Shown piece after piece: positions 8,130 through 16,548 of a DNA stretch of 64,000 bases. The first letter of the stretch is position 1. Each line of letters starts with the position of its first letter. The stretch is taken from assembly GCF_010668805.1 (NCBI RefSeq), contig NZ_WUFT01000001.1:186001-250000 (forward strand). The letters run 5' to 3'. This DNA comes from Rhizobium phaseoli. Its GTDB lineage: Bacteria; Pseudomonadota; Alphaproteobacteria; Rhizobiales; Rhizobiaceae. The notes under the pieces were generated by a model. That model ran no database searches. It was not told the origin of the DNA and worked only from the letters and a program-made list of their open reading frames with translations. The position numbers were made by a program, and so were the translations under genes.

Positions 8130-8739
8130 TCAGCCGAGCAGCGGCCAGCGATCGATGATGTGGTGTTCGGTTTTTCCAAGGACGCTGTGGATCAGCAGGA
8201 ATTCCCGAGCCGTCCATGAGGCCGGCCTGTCGAGGCTCGTCGGCGGCACCGCCTTGCGATCATAGAGCAACGTCATATGCGGCGTGAAATCGCGGCCGAT
8301 ATTATGCGGCAATCCCGTTATTGTACATGCCGACACCAAGCTGGACATGCAGTCGCATGAGCGGCATCAGCCCGTCTTTGCTGCACAGCACCAGAGGCCG
8401 CGCCTTGCCTTCCCGCTTGAAGCTCATGATCCTGTCGAAGGTGACCGCGATCGGCGCGCCCTCGACTGTGGCGGCGGCCTGCCGGGCCGCAAAGATCACG
8501 TCCTCCGGCAACACTTCATAGTCGCCGATGCCGATAACGCTCACATGCAGGGTCGTCAGCCGCGGTTTTGCGGAAAGCGAGAAGGTCTTGCAATAGTCAT
8601 CGGCGATCGAAGCCGCTTGCCGTTCGAGGATCGCAGGCGGGCGGGGTGCAAAGAAAAGCCTGTGACCGCCGGTCCGGCTTTCACCCGCCCGGCCGCGCTG
8701 ATTTTGACCATGGTCGAAATCGAAGGAAAACTGGTTCAT
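8130..8739 (-). pseudogene. 2'-5' RNA ligase/LigT-like phosphoesterase, frameshifted
   Basis: A LigT-like two-histidine phosphoesterase split by one frameshift. The first frame (from 8739) has the first catalytic motif in LTTLHVSVIGIGD and stops soon after HVQLGVGMYNNGI. The rest continues in another frame as PHNIGRDFTPHMTLLYD, with the second motif HMT, and runs to the stop at 8130. The shift lies at about 8310-8313, where four bases (CAAT on the plus strand) stand where three would keep the frame. It could be a true inactivation or a sequence error; both catalytic motifs are intact. Confidence 0.85.
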
Positions 8740-8907
8740 GGCCTGTCAGGTCGTCATGACCGCCTCGCGCTCCAAAAAAGAGGTGAAAGATACGCCGGCA
8801 AGGGAGAATATCAAGAACAAAAAAAGAACAAGATACGCGAGAATCGGGTTGAAACAGCGGCCGTCCCGTACGATTTTAGTGGTAATCGAAAACGCGGAGG
8901 CTGTGTC

Positions 8908-9471
8908 ATGGCCCAGACGATCCATCACTATCTCATCTTCGAAACCGCAGGCGGTTTCTGCGGCGTCGCCTGGAGCGACGCCGGCATCGCCCGCTTCCAG
9001 CTGCCGACGAAGTCAGCGGAAGCGACCGAGCGGCTCTTGCTGCGCCGCCTGCCGGAGGCAGAACCCGGCGCGCCGACCCCGGATGTGCTCGAAACGGTGG
9101 CCGCCGTGAAGCGTTATTTCCAGGGCGAGGAAACGGATTTTTCCGGTGTCGAACTCGACCTTGACGGCCAGGATGCCTTCTTAAGGGATATTTACGCGGC
9201 GGCAAGGCGTGTCGGCTGGGGCCATACGACCACCTACGGCGCGCTGGCGAAAGAGCTTGGCGCCGGGCCGGAGGTCGCGCGCGACGTCGGCCAGGCGATG
9301 GCGAAGAACCCGGTCGCGCTGATCATCCCCTGCCACCGGGTGCTGGCCGCCGGTGGCAAGATCGGCGGTTTCTCCGCGCCAGGCGGCTCGTCGTCCAAGG
9401 CCCGCATGCTGGAGCTTGAGGGCGTCAACCTCGCCCCGCCGCCGCCCGCCCAGCAGTCGCTGGGCCTTTAG
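8908..9471 (+). CDS. ogt: methylated-DNA--protein-cysteine methyltransferase
   Basis: Suicide DNA repair protein that moves an alkyl group from O6-alkylguanine to its own cysteine. The acceptor motif is PCHRV (Cys142), preceded by the DNA-binding WGHTTTYGALAKELG and followed by GKIGGFSAPGG. Length 187 residues, as for Ogt-type proteins without an Ada domain. The ATG at 8908 follows GGAGG. Divergent from the LigT relic; its stop lies 16 bases from that of a convergent SDR gene. Confidence 0.95.
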   Translation: MAQTIHHYLIFETAGGFCGVAWSDAGIARFQLPTKSAEATERLLLRRLPEAEPGAPTPDVLETVAAVKRYFQGEETDFSGVELDLDGQDAFLRDIYAAARRVGWGHTTTYGALAKELGAGPEVARDVGQAMAKNPVALIIPCHRVLAAGGKIGGFSAPGGSSSKARMLELEGVNLAPPPPAQQSLGL

Positions 9472-9487
9472 CCGAAATACCAGCTGC

Positions 9488-10222
9488 TCAATGCGGGCTC
9501 GCCGTCGGTCGGATGATGATCTCGCTGACGTCGACGTCGTCGGGTTGGCTGATGGCGTAGAGGATCGAATTGGCGACGGCCTCGGGGCTGATCGTCACCG
9601 CCCTGAAAGCTTTCATGGCGTCGCGTGCGGTCGCATCGGTGATCGTCTCGGCCAGTTCCGACGTCGTCGTGCCGGGCGAGATGACGGTGACGCGGATGCG
9701 ATCGGTCTCCTGCCGCAGCCCGTCCGAGATCGCACGCACCGCAAATTTCGTCGCGCAATAGACGGCGGCCGTTGGCGAGACGCTGTGACCGCCGATCGAA
9801 GACAGGTTGATGATCTGCCCCGATCCTTGCACTTTCATGATCGGCAGGGCTGCGGCGATGCCGTAGAGCACACCCTTGATGTTGACATCGACCATCCGGT
9901 CCCACTCGTCGACCTTGAGAGCGTCGAGCGGCGAAAGCGGCATGACGCCGGCATTGTTCACGATGACGTCAAGCCGGCCGAATTCCGATCTGGCAAAACC
10001 GGCAAAAGCCTCGACCTCGGAACGGTCGGTGACGTCAAGTTTTCGCAGACGCACCGTCCCGCCCCGAGCTTCGATTTCGCCGGCAAGCGCCTGCAGCCGC
10101 TCGGTGCGGCGCGCGCCGATCACGATATGGGCGCCTGCGGCAGCCAGCACCCTTGCCGCGGCCTCTCCGATGCCGCTGCTGGCTCCGGTGATGGCAACTA
10201 CTTTTCCTTCCACATTCGTCAT
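9488..10222 (-). CDS. SDR family oxidoreductase (classical)
   Basis: Classical short-chain dehydrogenase/reductase of 244 residues using NAD(P). Seen: the cofactor motif TGASSGIG near the N-terminus, NNAGV, the catalytic serine (INLSSIGG) and the YCATK motif. Arginines after the glycine motif (GARRTERL) suggest NADP(H). Starts at 10222 and 10234 are both possible; 10222 has GGAG at a good distance. It is the last gene of an Atu4866-SDR-SDR operon, 37 bases behind the previous SDR. Substrate unknown. Confidence 0.92.
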   Translation of the reverse strand: MTNVEGKVVAITGASSGIGEAAARVLAAAGAHIVIGARRTERLQALAGEIEARGGTVRLRKLDVTDRSEVEAFAGFARSEFGRLDVIVNNAGVMPLSPLDALKVDEWDRMVDVNIKGVLYGIAAALPIMKVQGSGQIINLSSIGGHSVSPTAAVYCATKFAVRAISDGLRQETDRIRVTVISPGTTTSELAETITDATARDAMKAFRAVTISPEAVANSILYAISQPDDVDVSEIIIRPTASPH

Positions 10223-10259
10223 TTCAAGCTCCATTTTTCGATAAGTGTTTTTCGGGCGA

Positions 10260-11102
10260 TCAGCTGGGGAAATCGGCGCTGAGCGTCGTCTCCGCCCAGG
10301 CGTCGAAATTTGCCCGCAGCGCATCGAGCCGTTCGCGGGCGATCCTCAGGGCGGGTCCGCCAAGCAACAGGCGCAGCGGCGGCTCATCCGCCTCGAATGC
10401 CGATATGATCGCGGCGGCGGCGCGCGCCGGATCGCCCGGCTGCTTGCCGGAGACCGAACGGGTGGCTTGGCGCCGCTTGCCCGATGTCTCGGCATAGTCG
10501 TCGATCACGGTTTTGGATTCGACCATCGACCGGCCGGCCCAATCCGTGCGGAAGGCGCCGGGCTCGAGGATCGTCACATCGATGCCGAGCGGCTTGACCT
10601 CATGGAAAAGCGACTCCGACAGGGCTTCGACCGCGAATTTGGTGGCATGGTAATAGCCGGTCGCGGCGAAGGCGACGAGCCCGCCGAGCGAAGAGACGTT
10701 GAAGATATGCCCCCGATGGCGCGAGCGCATGCCCGGCAGAACCTGCTTGGTAACATCCACCAAGCCAAAGACGTTGGTCTCGAACTGGGCGCGGATCTCG
10801 GCATCCTCGCCTTCTTCGATCGCCGAGAGGTAGCCATAACCGGCATTGTTGACGAGCACGTCGATCGCGCCGAAATGCGCTTCGGCGTCCTGAACCGCGC
10901 GGGCGACGGAGCGGGCATCCGTCACATCGAGCGCGAGAGCGAGGGTGCGGTCGCCGTGTTCTGCCGTGAGATCTTTCAAGGCTTCGGGTCTGCGCGCGGT
11001 AATGGCGGCGCGCCAGCCACGGGCGAGAACCGCTGTGGCAAGCGCCCGGCCGAGGCCGGACGACGCGCCTGTTATGAACCAGATGGGTGTGGTGGAAGAC
11101 AT
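10260..11102 (-). CDS. SDR family oxidoreductase
   Basis: Short-chain dehydrogenase of 280 residues with TGASSGLGRALA, the NNAGYGYLS strand, the catalytic serine in FNVSSLGG and the YYHATK motif. The long C-terminal part (TDWAGRSM onwards, then ALRIARERLDALR) is typical of SDRs acting on small carbonyl compounds. I prefer ATG 11102 (AAAGGA upstream) over 11111. Middle gene of the three-gene operon divergent from the LysR gene at 11651. Confidence 0.92.
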   Translation of the reverse strand: MSSTTPIWFITGASSGLGRALATAVLARGWRAAITARRPEALKDLTAEHGDRTLALALDVTDARSVARAVQDAEAHFGAIDVLVNNAGYGYLSAIEEGEDAEIRAQFETNVFGLVDVTKQVLPGMRSRHRGHIFNVSSLGGLVAFAATGYYHATKFAVEALSESLFHEVKPLGIDVTILEPGAFRTDWAGRSMVESKTVIDDYAETSGKRRQATRSVSGKQPGDPARAAAAIISAFEADEPPLRLLLGGPALRIARERLDALRANFDAWAETTLSADFPS

Positions 11103-11149
11103 GATCGCCATCCTTTCCGGCCGGAAACGGCCTTATCCTGAGTGATGGG

Positions 11150-11524
11150 TTATTTGCGGCGAAACACCATGCCGCCATGATGGAGTGTGTTGCTGTCGAC
11201 GAAATCGCCGTCGGCGGTGAAGCCGGTGTCGTCCCAATATTCGATGTGGCTTCCGGTGACTTGGTAGCGGCCGCGATAGGCGCTTTCCCGGTTGCCGCGG
11301 GCTTCGTCGTAACGGCCGTTGGCCAGAAGTTCGTGGCGCACACGACCGTCATCCGTGACCCACATGCCGACATAGGGATGGTGCTGCATCATGTTCTCGC
11401 TTGTTTGTTGACGCACGGATTGCCGGTCGTTGAGGGCATCCGTGGCTGACGGGCCGATCGCCGTGCCGGCCAGCGTGGTTGCGGCGAAAATATGCAGAAC
11501 AGGTCTCGCTGAAATGTTTTGCAT
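11150..11524 (-). CDS. Atu4866 family small exported protein
   Basis: Protein of 124 residues resembling the Agrobacterium Atu4866 family, a small beta-rich domain of unknown function. The mature part has HPYVGMWVTDDGRVRHELL, NGRYDEARG, YRGRYQVTG, HIEYWDDTGFTADGDF and HHGGMVF. The first ~30 residues (MQNISARPVLHIFAATTLAG) look like a signal peptide or membrane anchor. ATG 11524 follows AAAGGAAG. First gene of the operon with two SDRs, so it may act on or carry the same small molecule; that is inference. Confidence 0.85.
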   Translation of the reverse strand: MQNISARPVLHIFAATTLAGTAIGPSATDALNDRQSVRQQTSENMMQHHPYVGMWVTDDGRVRHELLANGRYDEARGNRESAYRGRYQVTGSHIEYWDDTGFTADGDFVDSNTLHHGGMVFRRK

Positions 11525-11631
11525 CGGTCTTCCTTTCGACAGAGGCCTGTCCATGAACACTGCGTTGCTTGGCCTCGAGAGGAAGATAGTCTCCTTGGTC
11601 GACGTGATTAAGTTGCCAATCCGGGATGCCA

Positions 11632-11650
11632 TGGTTAGAAATGCTAACCA
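11632..11650. promoter_or_regulatory. palindrome TGGTTAG-N5-CTAACCA touching the LysR start codon
   Basis: Perfect 7-base arms (11632-11638 and 11644-11650) with a 5-base spacer, directly before the ATG at 11651. It contains the T-N11-A pattern of LysR binding sites (T at 11635, A at 11647). Binding here would block expression of the regulator and could affect the divergent Atu4866-SDR-SDR operon. Confidence 0.6.
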
Positions 11651-12547
11651 ATGGTCGATGATCTCGAAGGAATTTCGGTCTTTCTTGCGGTGGCGGAGGC
11701 GCGCAACTTTCGTCTTGCCGGCGAGCGGCTGGGCGTCACCCGCTCCGCCGTCAGCCAGGCTTTACAGCGCCTGGAAGATCGCCTCGGCGTTGCGCTCGTC
11801 CAGCGCACGACGCGCAGCGTCAGCCTGACCGAGGCCGGCGAGGTGTTCTTCGAGGCGGTTCGCCCGTCGGTGCGGCAGGTCAGGGATGCGATGCAGACGG
11901 TGCGGGAAATGCAGGCGCGCCCGAGCGGCCTGCTCAGGATCACCGTCTCGTCGATTGCCGAGAGTTTTCTGTCCGGCACCCTGCTGGCCGGTTTCATGCA
12001 GGCTTGCCCCGAGATCAAACTCGATATCACCATCACCGATGACGAATTCGATATCGTCGAGGCCGGCTTCGACGCGGGCGTCCGGCTCGGTGAGGTGATC
12101 GAGCAGGACATGATCGCAATCTCGGTCTCCGAGCGGCAGAGGCAATATGCTGTGGCATCCCCCGCCTACCTCGAGCGCCGCGGTCGTCCCCGCCATCCCG
12201 GCGAACTGCAGGGTCATGCCTGCATCGGCTGGCGCCCGCGCCCGGATACGGCGCCCTATCGCTGGGAATTCACCGAAAATGACCGCGATTTCGACGTCGC
12301 CGTCGATCCCGCGGTCACGACCAACGACATGGGCATGATGATCCGCATGGCCTGCGCCGGCGCCGGGATTACCTTCGGCATGGTGGAAACCTTTCAGCCC
12401 TATGTCGAACGAGGCGAACTCGTGCCGCTTCTCGAAGATTTCTGTCCGCCGTTTCCGGGCTTCTATCTCTATTATCCCAGGCGCCAGCGGCAGCCGCTGA
12501 AGCTGCGAGCGCTGGTCGATCACATCAGGACCTCCGCCAGGCGTTAG
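11651..12547 (+). CDS. LysR family transcriptional regulator
   Basis: LysR-type regulator of 298 residues. N-terminal winged helix: DLEGISVFLAVAEARNFRLA, GVTRSAVSQALQRLEDRLG, RTTRSVSLTEAG. The C-terminal periplasmic-binding-like domain has ITVSSIAESFL and the effector region around FDAGVRLGE. It belongs to the subgroup usually found next to SDR or other oxidoreductase genes, and here is divergent from an Atu4866-SDR-SDR operon with a palindrome abutting its start codon. Confidence 0.94.
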   Translation: MVDDLEGISVFLAVAEARNFRLAGERLGVTRSAVSQALQRLEDRLGVALVQRTTRSVSLTEAGEVFFEAVRPSVRQVRDAMQTVREMQARPSGLLRITVSSIAESFLSGTLLAGFMQACPEIKLDITITDDEFDIVEAGFDAGVRLGEVIEQDMIAISVSERQRQYAVASPAYLERRGRPRHPGELQGHACIGWRPRPDTAPYRWEFTENDRDFDVAVDPAVTTNDMGMMIRMACAGAGITFGMVETFQPYVERGELVPLLEDFCPPFPGFYLYYPRRQRQPLKLRALVDHIRTSARR

Positions 12548-12666
12548 GGTCTGCCGTTGAACTCAGCTGTTGGCGTGAATTGTCCGCTCTTTGTCCGCGG
12601 CGTGCATTTCGCGCCACTATCAAATCACGGAATATGACGTCATGATCAATCTCGAAGGAGCAAAAA

Positions 12667-13233
12667 ATGTCCGATCATGATACCGTTCTTCTCGTCATCG
12701 ACGCCCAGGAATCCTTCAGGCATTGCGATTATTGGGATGATGAGCTCGCCTCCGCCTATATCGATCGCCAGCAGGCTTTGATCGACGGTGCAGAAGCCCG
12801 CGGCATAACCGTCATACAGATCTTTCATGTCGATGGAAGCGGGCCGTTCTCGGAAAGCTCCGGCTTCGTCAGAACGCTTGGCCCCCTCCGGATCGCACCG
12901 AAGGCGACCTTCAGGAAGAGCCGCCATAGCGCTCTCGTCGGTTCGGGACTTGACGTGTGGCTGACCGAGAATGGCGTCCGCCGTCTCCTCGTCTCCGGCA
13001 TCCGCACCGAACAGTGCTGCGAGACCACGACGCGTCACGCCTCGGATCTCGGCTATCAAGTCGATTATGTCGGCGAAGCCACCCTGACATTCCCGATGAC
13101 CGACGCCACCGGACGCAGCTGGAGCGCCAGGGAAATCCGGGACCGGACCGAACTTGTCCTCTCCGGTCGTTTCGCGCGGATCGCGACCGTCGAACAGGCA
13201 CTGGCCAGCCGTGGGGAGCTGCTCGCTGCATGA
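12667..13233 (+). CDS. isochorismatase-like cysteine hydrolase
   Basis: Cysteine hydrolase of the isochorismatase-like fold, 188 residues. The catalytic triad can be placed: Asp12 (VIDAQ), Lys84 (TFRKSRHSAL) and Cys117 (RTEQCCETT). Family members hydrolyse amides or isochorismate. AAGGAG precedes the ATG at 12667, and a 10-base palindrome ATGACGTCAT lies further up (12634-12643). Its stop overlaps the start of the GlxA-type regulator (ATGA), so the two are made together and may share an inducer. Confidence 0.93.
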   Translation: MSDHDTVLLVIDAQESFRHCDYWDDELASAYIDRQQALIDGAEARGITVIQIFHVDGSGPFSESSGFVRTLGPLRIAPKATFRKSRHSALVGSGLDVWLTENGVRRLLVSGIRTEQCCETTTRHASDLGYQVDYVGEATLTFPMTDATGRSWSAREIRDRTELVLSGRFARIATVEQALASRGELLAA

Positions 13234-14240
13234 CCGACCCTGCGCAGCCCCTCGATATCCCGGTTTTCGTCATCGTGCCGCCGCGCATCCTTTTGCTCGA
13301 CGTGGCCGGCCCGATCGAGGTGCTGCGCAAGGCAAACCTCGAACAGCGCAGTGTGCGCTTTACCGTCACCTATATCGGTCCGTCGGCGACGGTCGGCAGC
13401 TCGATCGGTCTTGCCGTTACCGGCGTCGCTCCGTTGCCGGAGCGATTGCCGGATGGCGCGCTCGTCGTCATTGCCGGCAGCGCCGACACCCCGATGGAAA
13501 ACGGCCTCGAGCATGGCGAACGGGGATGCGCCGATGAGGCTGCCATCGTCGGATGGTTGAGACGCGCCATTCGTCCGGGAATTCGCCTGGCCTCGATCTG
13601 TTCGGGTGCATTGCTCGCCGCCGAGGCGGGTATGCTCGACGATTACGATTGCACCACCCATCACGGCTGCATGGAAGATCTGATCAGGCTTGCGCCCACG
13701 GCGCGCGTCCGGGAGAATCGGCTTTATGTCGAGGACGGAGAGCGCCTGACGAGCGCCGGCATCACCGCCGGCATCGACCTCATGCTGCATATCGTCGCCG
13801 AAGCGGCGGGCCACGCATGCGCTGTCGCAGTGGCGCGATATCTCGTCGTCTACCTCAGGCGCGGCGGCTCCGACCCGCAGCTTTCGCCCTGGCTTGAAGG
13901 CCGAAACCATATCCATCCGGTCATTCATCGTGCGCAGGACGCAGTGGTGGCCGATCCGGCTCAGGACTGGTCGGTCGCCGCACTTGCCCGCCTCAGCGGC
14001 GCCAGCCCGCGCAACCTCTCGCGGCTGTTCAACGAACAGACGGGTATGAGCGTCACAGATTTCGTCAATCGTATGCGCGTGGCGCTCGCCCGCGAGATGC
14101 TCGCCGGTTCGCGGCTGGACATGGAGGCCGTCGCAATGCGCGCCGGCTTCGGCTCCGCGCGGCAGCTGCGTCGCGCCTGGAACCGTTTGCATGAAAGCCC
14201 GCCGAGTACGGCACGATCAAGGCTGCAGATGGGGGCATAG
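13230..14240 (+). CDS. GlxA family transcriptional regulator (DJ-1/PfpI plus AraC)
   Basis: Regulator of 336 residues with an N-terminal DJ-1/PfpI-type amidotransferase-like domain (FVIVPPRILLLDVAGPIEVL; elbow ASICSGALLAAEAGML) and a C-terminal AraC/XylS HTH domain (WSVAALARLSGASPRNLSRLF, then AVAMRAGFGSARQLRRAW). Such proteins sense amides, betaines or related nitrogen compounds. The ATG at 13230 overlaps the stop of the cysteine hydrolase gene, which marks the start firmly. Confidence 0.93.
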   Translation: MTDPAQPLDIPVFVIVPPRILLLDVAGPIEVLRKANLEQRSVRFTVTYIGPSATVGSSIGLAVTGVAPLPERLPDGALVVIAGSADTPMENGLEHGERGCADEAAIVGWLRRAIRPGIRLASICSGALLAAEAGMLDDYDCTTHHGCMEDLIRLAPTARVRENRLYVEDGERLTSAGITAGIDLMLHIVAEAAGHACAVAVARYLVVYLRRGGSDPQLSPWLEGRNHIHPVIHRAQDAVVADPAQDWSVAALARLSGASPRNLSRLFNEQTGMSVTDFVNRMRVALAREMLAGSRLDMEAVAMRAGFGSARQLRRAWNRLHESPPSTARSRLQMGA

Positions 14241-14366
14241 GTAAAGTCACTTCCGCTCGACCATGGTCTGTGCCCCGGCCCCAAGGTTGCCGCTGGCACG
14301 TGGTTTTGCTATCCCACCCAAAGGGAGAAGCGGTCGCGCTCCGCTCCATCCGTTGCCGGAGAACCT

Positions 14367-15221
14367 ATGCTGGACGATGTCTTTCCCATTCCGACCAGGG
14401 CCTTGATCCGCCAAGGTGGGCGGGCCTGTTTTTATCGTCTCGTCAATACCAGCCCCTTGTTGATCCAGGTGCAATCGGGAACGAAGATCGTCATGGCGGA
14501 TGATAAGGCCTTGCGCTTCGAGGCGGGCGCATATGGCCTGCTGCCCGACTATCGACCGTTGACAATGGAGAATATTCCCAAGGCGCCGCAGAAATATCAG
14601 ACCCTGGCGCTTCCTGTTCCCAGGCCGCTCTTCGAAGATGCCTATCTTAGCATGGGGTCGGTGGCCATTCCTTCTCGGCCGCTCCCGGCAAGCGCCTCGA
14701 CCCTGCCGGAGGAAGCAGCGGCATTGTTTGACTATTGCTGTCAGCCCGGCAATCTGACGCGGCTTCCCGGCGCCATTGCCAAGGCGCGTCTGATGGAGCT
14801 GATCACCTGGTTTGCGCTCTGCGGCGCGGTATTGGGCCAGAGCCAGAGCCCTCGACTTGAGGATCGGCTGAGGCAGATGATTGAAGGCGATACGGCTTTT
14901 GATTGGACGCTGGGGCACGCGGCGCGCGCCTTCAACATGAGCGAAGCGACGCTCAGGCGCAGGCTGGCCGCCGAGAAGACCGGTTTCAGCGAGATCCTGA
15001 GCGATACCAGGATGAATTGCGCCCTTGGCCTCATTCAAACCACAACCTTGCCGATGGCGCAGGTCGCGCTTGAGGTCGGTTACGATTCTCCCTCGCAATT
15101 TTCGGCTCGGTTCAAAGAGCGCTTTGGCGTCAGTCCGCGCCATGTGCGGGGCGAACCTGAGCGTTTTGAGCGGATCGGGGCAGAAGTTGAGCATAGTGGG
15201 GCAGATGCACCTGCTCCGTGA
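14367..15221 (+). CDS. AraC family transcriptional regulator
   Basis: AraC/XylS-type regulator of 284 residues. The C-terminal double helix-turn-helix is clear: WTLGHAARAFNMSEATLRRRL and MAQVALEVGYDSPSQFSARFK, ending ERFGVSPRHVRG. The N-terminal half has a cupin-like sensor (FEAGAYGLLPDYRPL) of unknown ligand. A YbhB-type gene starts 38 bases after its stop and could be its target or simply be cotranscribed. Confidence 0.93.
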   Translation: MLDDVFPIPTRALIRQGGRACFYRLVNTSPLLIQVQSGTKIVMADDKALRFEAGAYGLLPDYRPLTMENIPKAPQKYQTLALPVPRPLFEDAYLSMGSVAIPSRPLPASASTLPEEAAALFDYCCQPGNLTRLPGAIAKARLMELITWFALCGAVLGQSQSPRLEDRLRQMIEGDTAFDWTLGHAARAFNMSEATLRRRLAAEKTGFSEILSDTRMNCALGLIQTTTLPMAQVALEVGYDSPSQFSARFKERFGVSPRHVRGEPERFERIGAEVEHSGADAPAP

Positions 15222-15259
15222 CGATAGCTTTCCTGCATTATCAACCGCAGGAAAACAGC

Positions 15260-15805
15260 ATGCGTCTCATAACAGCAGTCCTTCTCGCCGCATCCGTCTT
15301 CGGCGCTACATCAGCCCATGCCGAAATGAAGCTCACCTCGAAAGATTTGACCGGCGGTAAATCCATGGCCGATGCGCAGGTTTTCAACAGCTTCGGCTGT
15401 GCCGGCAAGAACATCTCCCCGGACCTGGCCTGGTCGGGTGCTCCTAAGGGAACCAAGAGTTTCGCCATCATGGCTTACGATCCGGATGCTCCGACCGGTT
15501 CGGGCTGGTGGCATTGGTCGGTGTTCAACATCCCCGTAGATGCCTCAACGATTGCCGCAGGCGCCAGCGGCGACAAAAAGCTTCCGGCCGGCGCCGTCGA
15601 AGGCCACACGGACTTTGGTGTCTCAGGATATGGCGGCGCCTGCCCGCCTGCCGGCGATACGCCGCACCATTACCAGTTCACCGTCTACGCGCTTTCGGTC
15701 GACAAGCTGCCGCTTCCCGATACCGCGCCGGGCGCCATGGTTGGTTTCTATGTCAGGGCAAATACGCTCGACAAGGCCTCCGTCGAGGTCACCTACGGCC
15801 GCTGA
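15260..15805 (+). CDS. exported YbhB/YbcL (PEBP) family protein
   Basis: Phosphatidylethanolamine-binding-protein-like (Raf kinase inhibitor-like) protein of 181 residues. A signal peptide (MRLITAVLLAASVFGATSAHA) sends it to the periplasm. The family core is present: CAGKNISPDLAWSGAPKGTK, IMAYDPDAPTGSGWWHW, the conserved GYGGACPPAGDTPHHY and the C-terminal FYVRANTLDKA. The ligand of bacterial members is not firmly known. ATG 15260 is chosen for the signal peptide and an AGGAAA upstream. Confidence 0.93.
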   Translation: MRLITAVLLAASVFGATSAHAEMKLTSKDLTGGKSMADAQVFNSFGCAGKNISPDLAWSGAPKGTKSFAIMAYDPDAPTGSGWWHWSVFNIPVDASTIAAGASGDKKLPAGAVEGHTDFGVSGYGGACPPAGDTPHHYQFTVYALSVDKLPLPDTAPGAMVGFYVRANTLDKASVEVTYGR

Positions 15806-15829
15806 AGCGGCCGACTTTTGGCGACCGGT

Positions 15830-16045
15830 TCACACCGGCCGATAGATCTGCGCCACCGCGCCGCCCGGAAAGGCCTTCGAGCTCACCAGCTTCAGAGGCT
15901 TCGGCGCGGTGAGTTCTAGGAATAACGGCAGGCCTTTGCTCAGCGCCACGGGATCACAAGCAGGGCGAACTGATCGACCAGTCCGTCGGCGATCAGACTG
16001 CGGGCAAACCTGACGCCGCCGTGGGAAGCTGTTATGGCGTGCCTG
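15830..16045 (-). pseudogene. decayed 3' end of a dihydrofolate-reductase-family gene
   Basis: Only the C-terminal fifth of a RibD-C/dihydrofolate-reductase-like protein remains. One frame reads SHGGVRFARSLIADGLVDQF, then after a frameshift near 15960 the next frame reads DPVALSKGLPLFLEL and SSKAFPGGAVAQIYRP up to the stop at 15830. Upstream of about 16045 the similarity stops abruptly at the end of the DUF6130 gene. The break marks a rearrangement joint between this gene and the block to its right. Confidence 0.75.
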
Positions 16046-16484
16046 GCTTGGCGGGGAGACTAAAGTTGACGGTCTTGCGATCGATGACGTGGTGGGTCGG
16101 ATCCGCCAGCTCGACCAGCACCTTGTGAGGACCGGGTTCCAGACCAACCACGATGATCGTCTCGCCACTGGCGTCAACGAAATGCCAAGGCGCGTCATCC
16201 ACGGTAATGTGGACATGTCCGATACGCGGCGATACGTCCAGGGCGCCTGTGCCGAACACCGGCACCACCCGCAGGTTCTCTGTCCGGTATTGTATGAAAA
16301 CGAGGCCCCGCGACAGGGGCTCAGCCAATGGTGGATCGACGATAAGCCTTGGCGCAGGCTCGTTGTCGATGGCAACAAGGGGCGACGGGCCGACGATGTC
16401 CTTGGCGCTTTGCGCGGAGGCTCCCGCGGAACCGACTGCGGCGGTTAAGGCCATGGCGATCAGACCCTTATGAAAGACATTCAT
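16032..16484 (-). CDS. DUF6130-like exported protein
   Basis: Protein of 150 residues with an N-terminal signal peptide (MNVFHKGLIAMALTAAVGSA, cleaved near ASAQ). The mature part (PRLIVDPPLAEPLSRGLVFI, RIGHVHITVDDAPWHFVD, ETIIVVGLEPGPHKVLVEL) resembles a family of unknown function that I recall as DUF6130. The repeated HVH and H residues could bind metal but nothing proves it. ATG 16484 is preceded by a GGGAGCTGCAG stretch. Last gene of the five-gene minus-strand set. Confidence 0.75.
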   Translation of the reverse strand: MNVFHKGLIAMALTAAVGSAGASAQSAKDIVGPSPLVAIDNEPAPRLIVDPPLAEPLSRGLVFIQYRTENLRVVPVFGTGALDVSPRIGHVHITVDDAPWHFVDASGETIIVVGLEPGPHKVLVELADPTHHVIDRKTVNFSLPAKPGTP

Positions 16485-16548
16485 CTGCAGCTCCCGATGC
16501 CGCTGATTGCACCCATCATGACAGCGACTTTCGCGTCGAGGCGACCCA

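Noticed and set aside
8746..8928. Hydrophobic 60-residue open frame on the minus strand, upstream of the LigT-like relic
   Set aside because: Overlaps the ogt start and the promoter region, has no ribosome-binding site that I can see and no family likeness.
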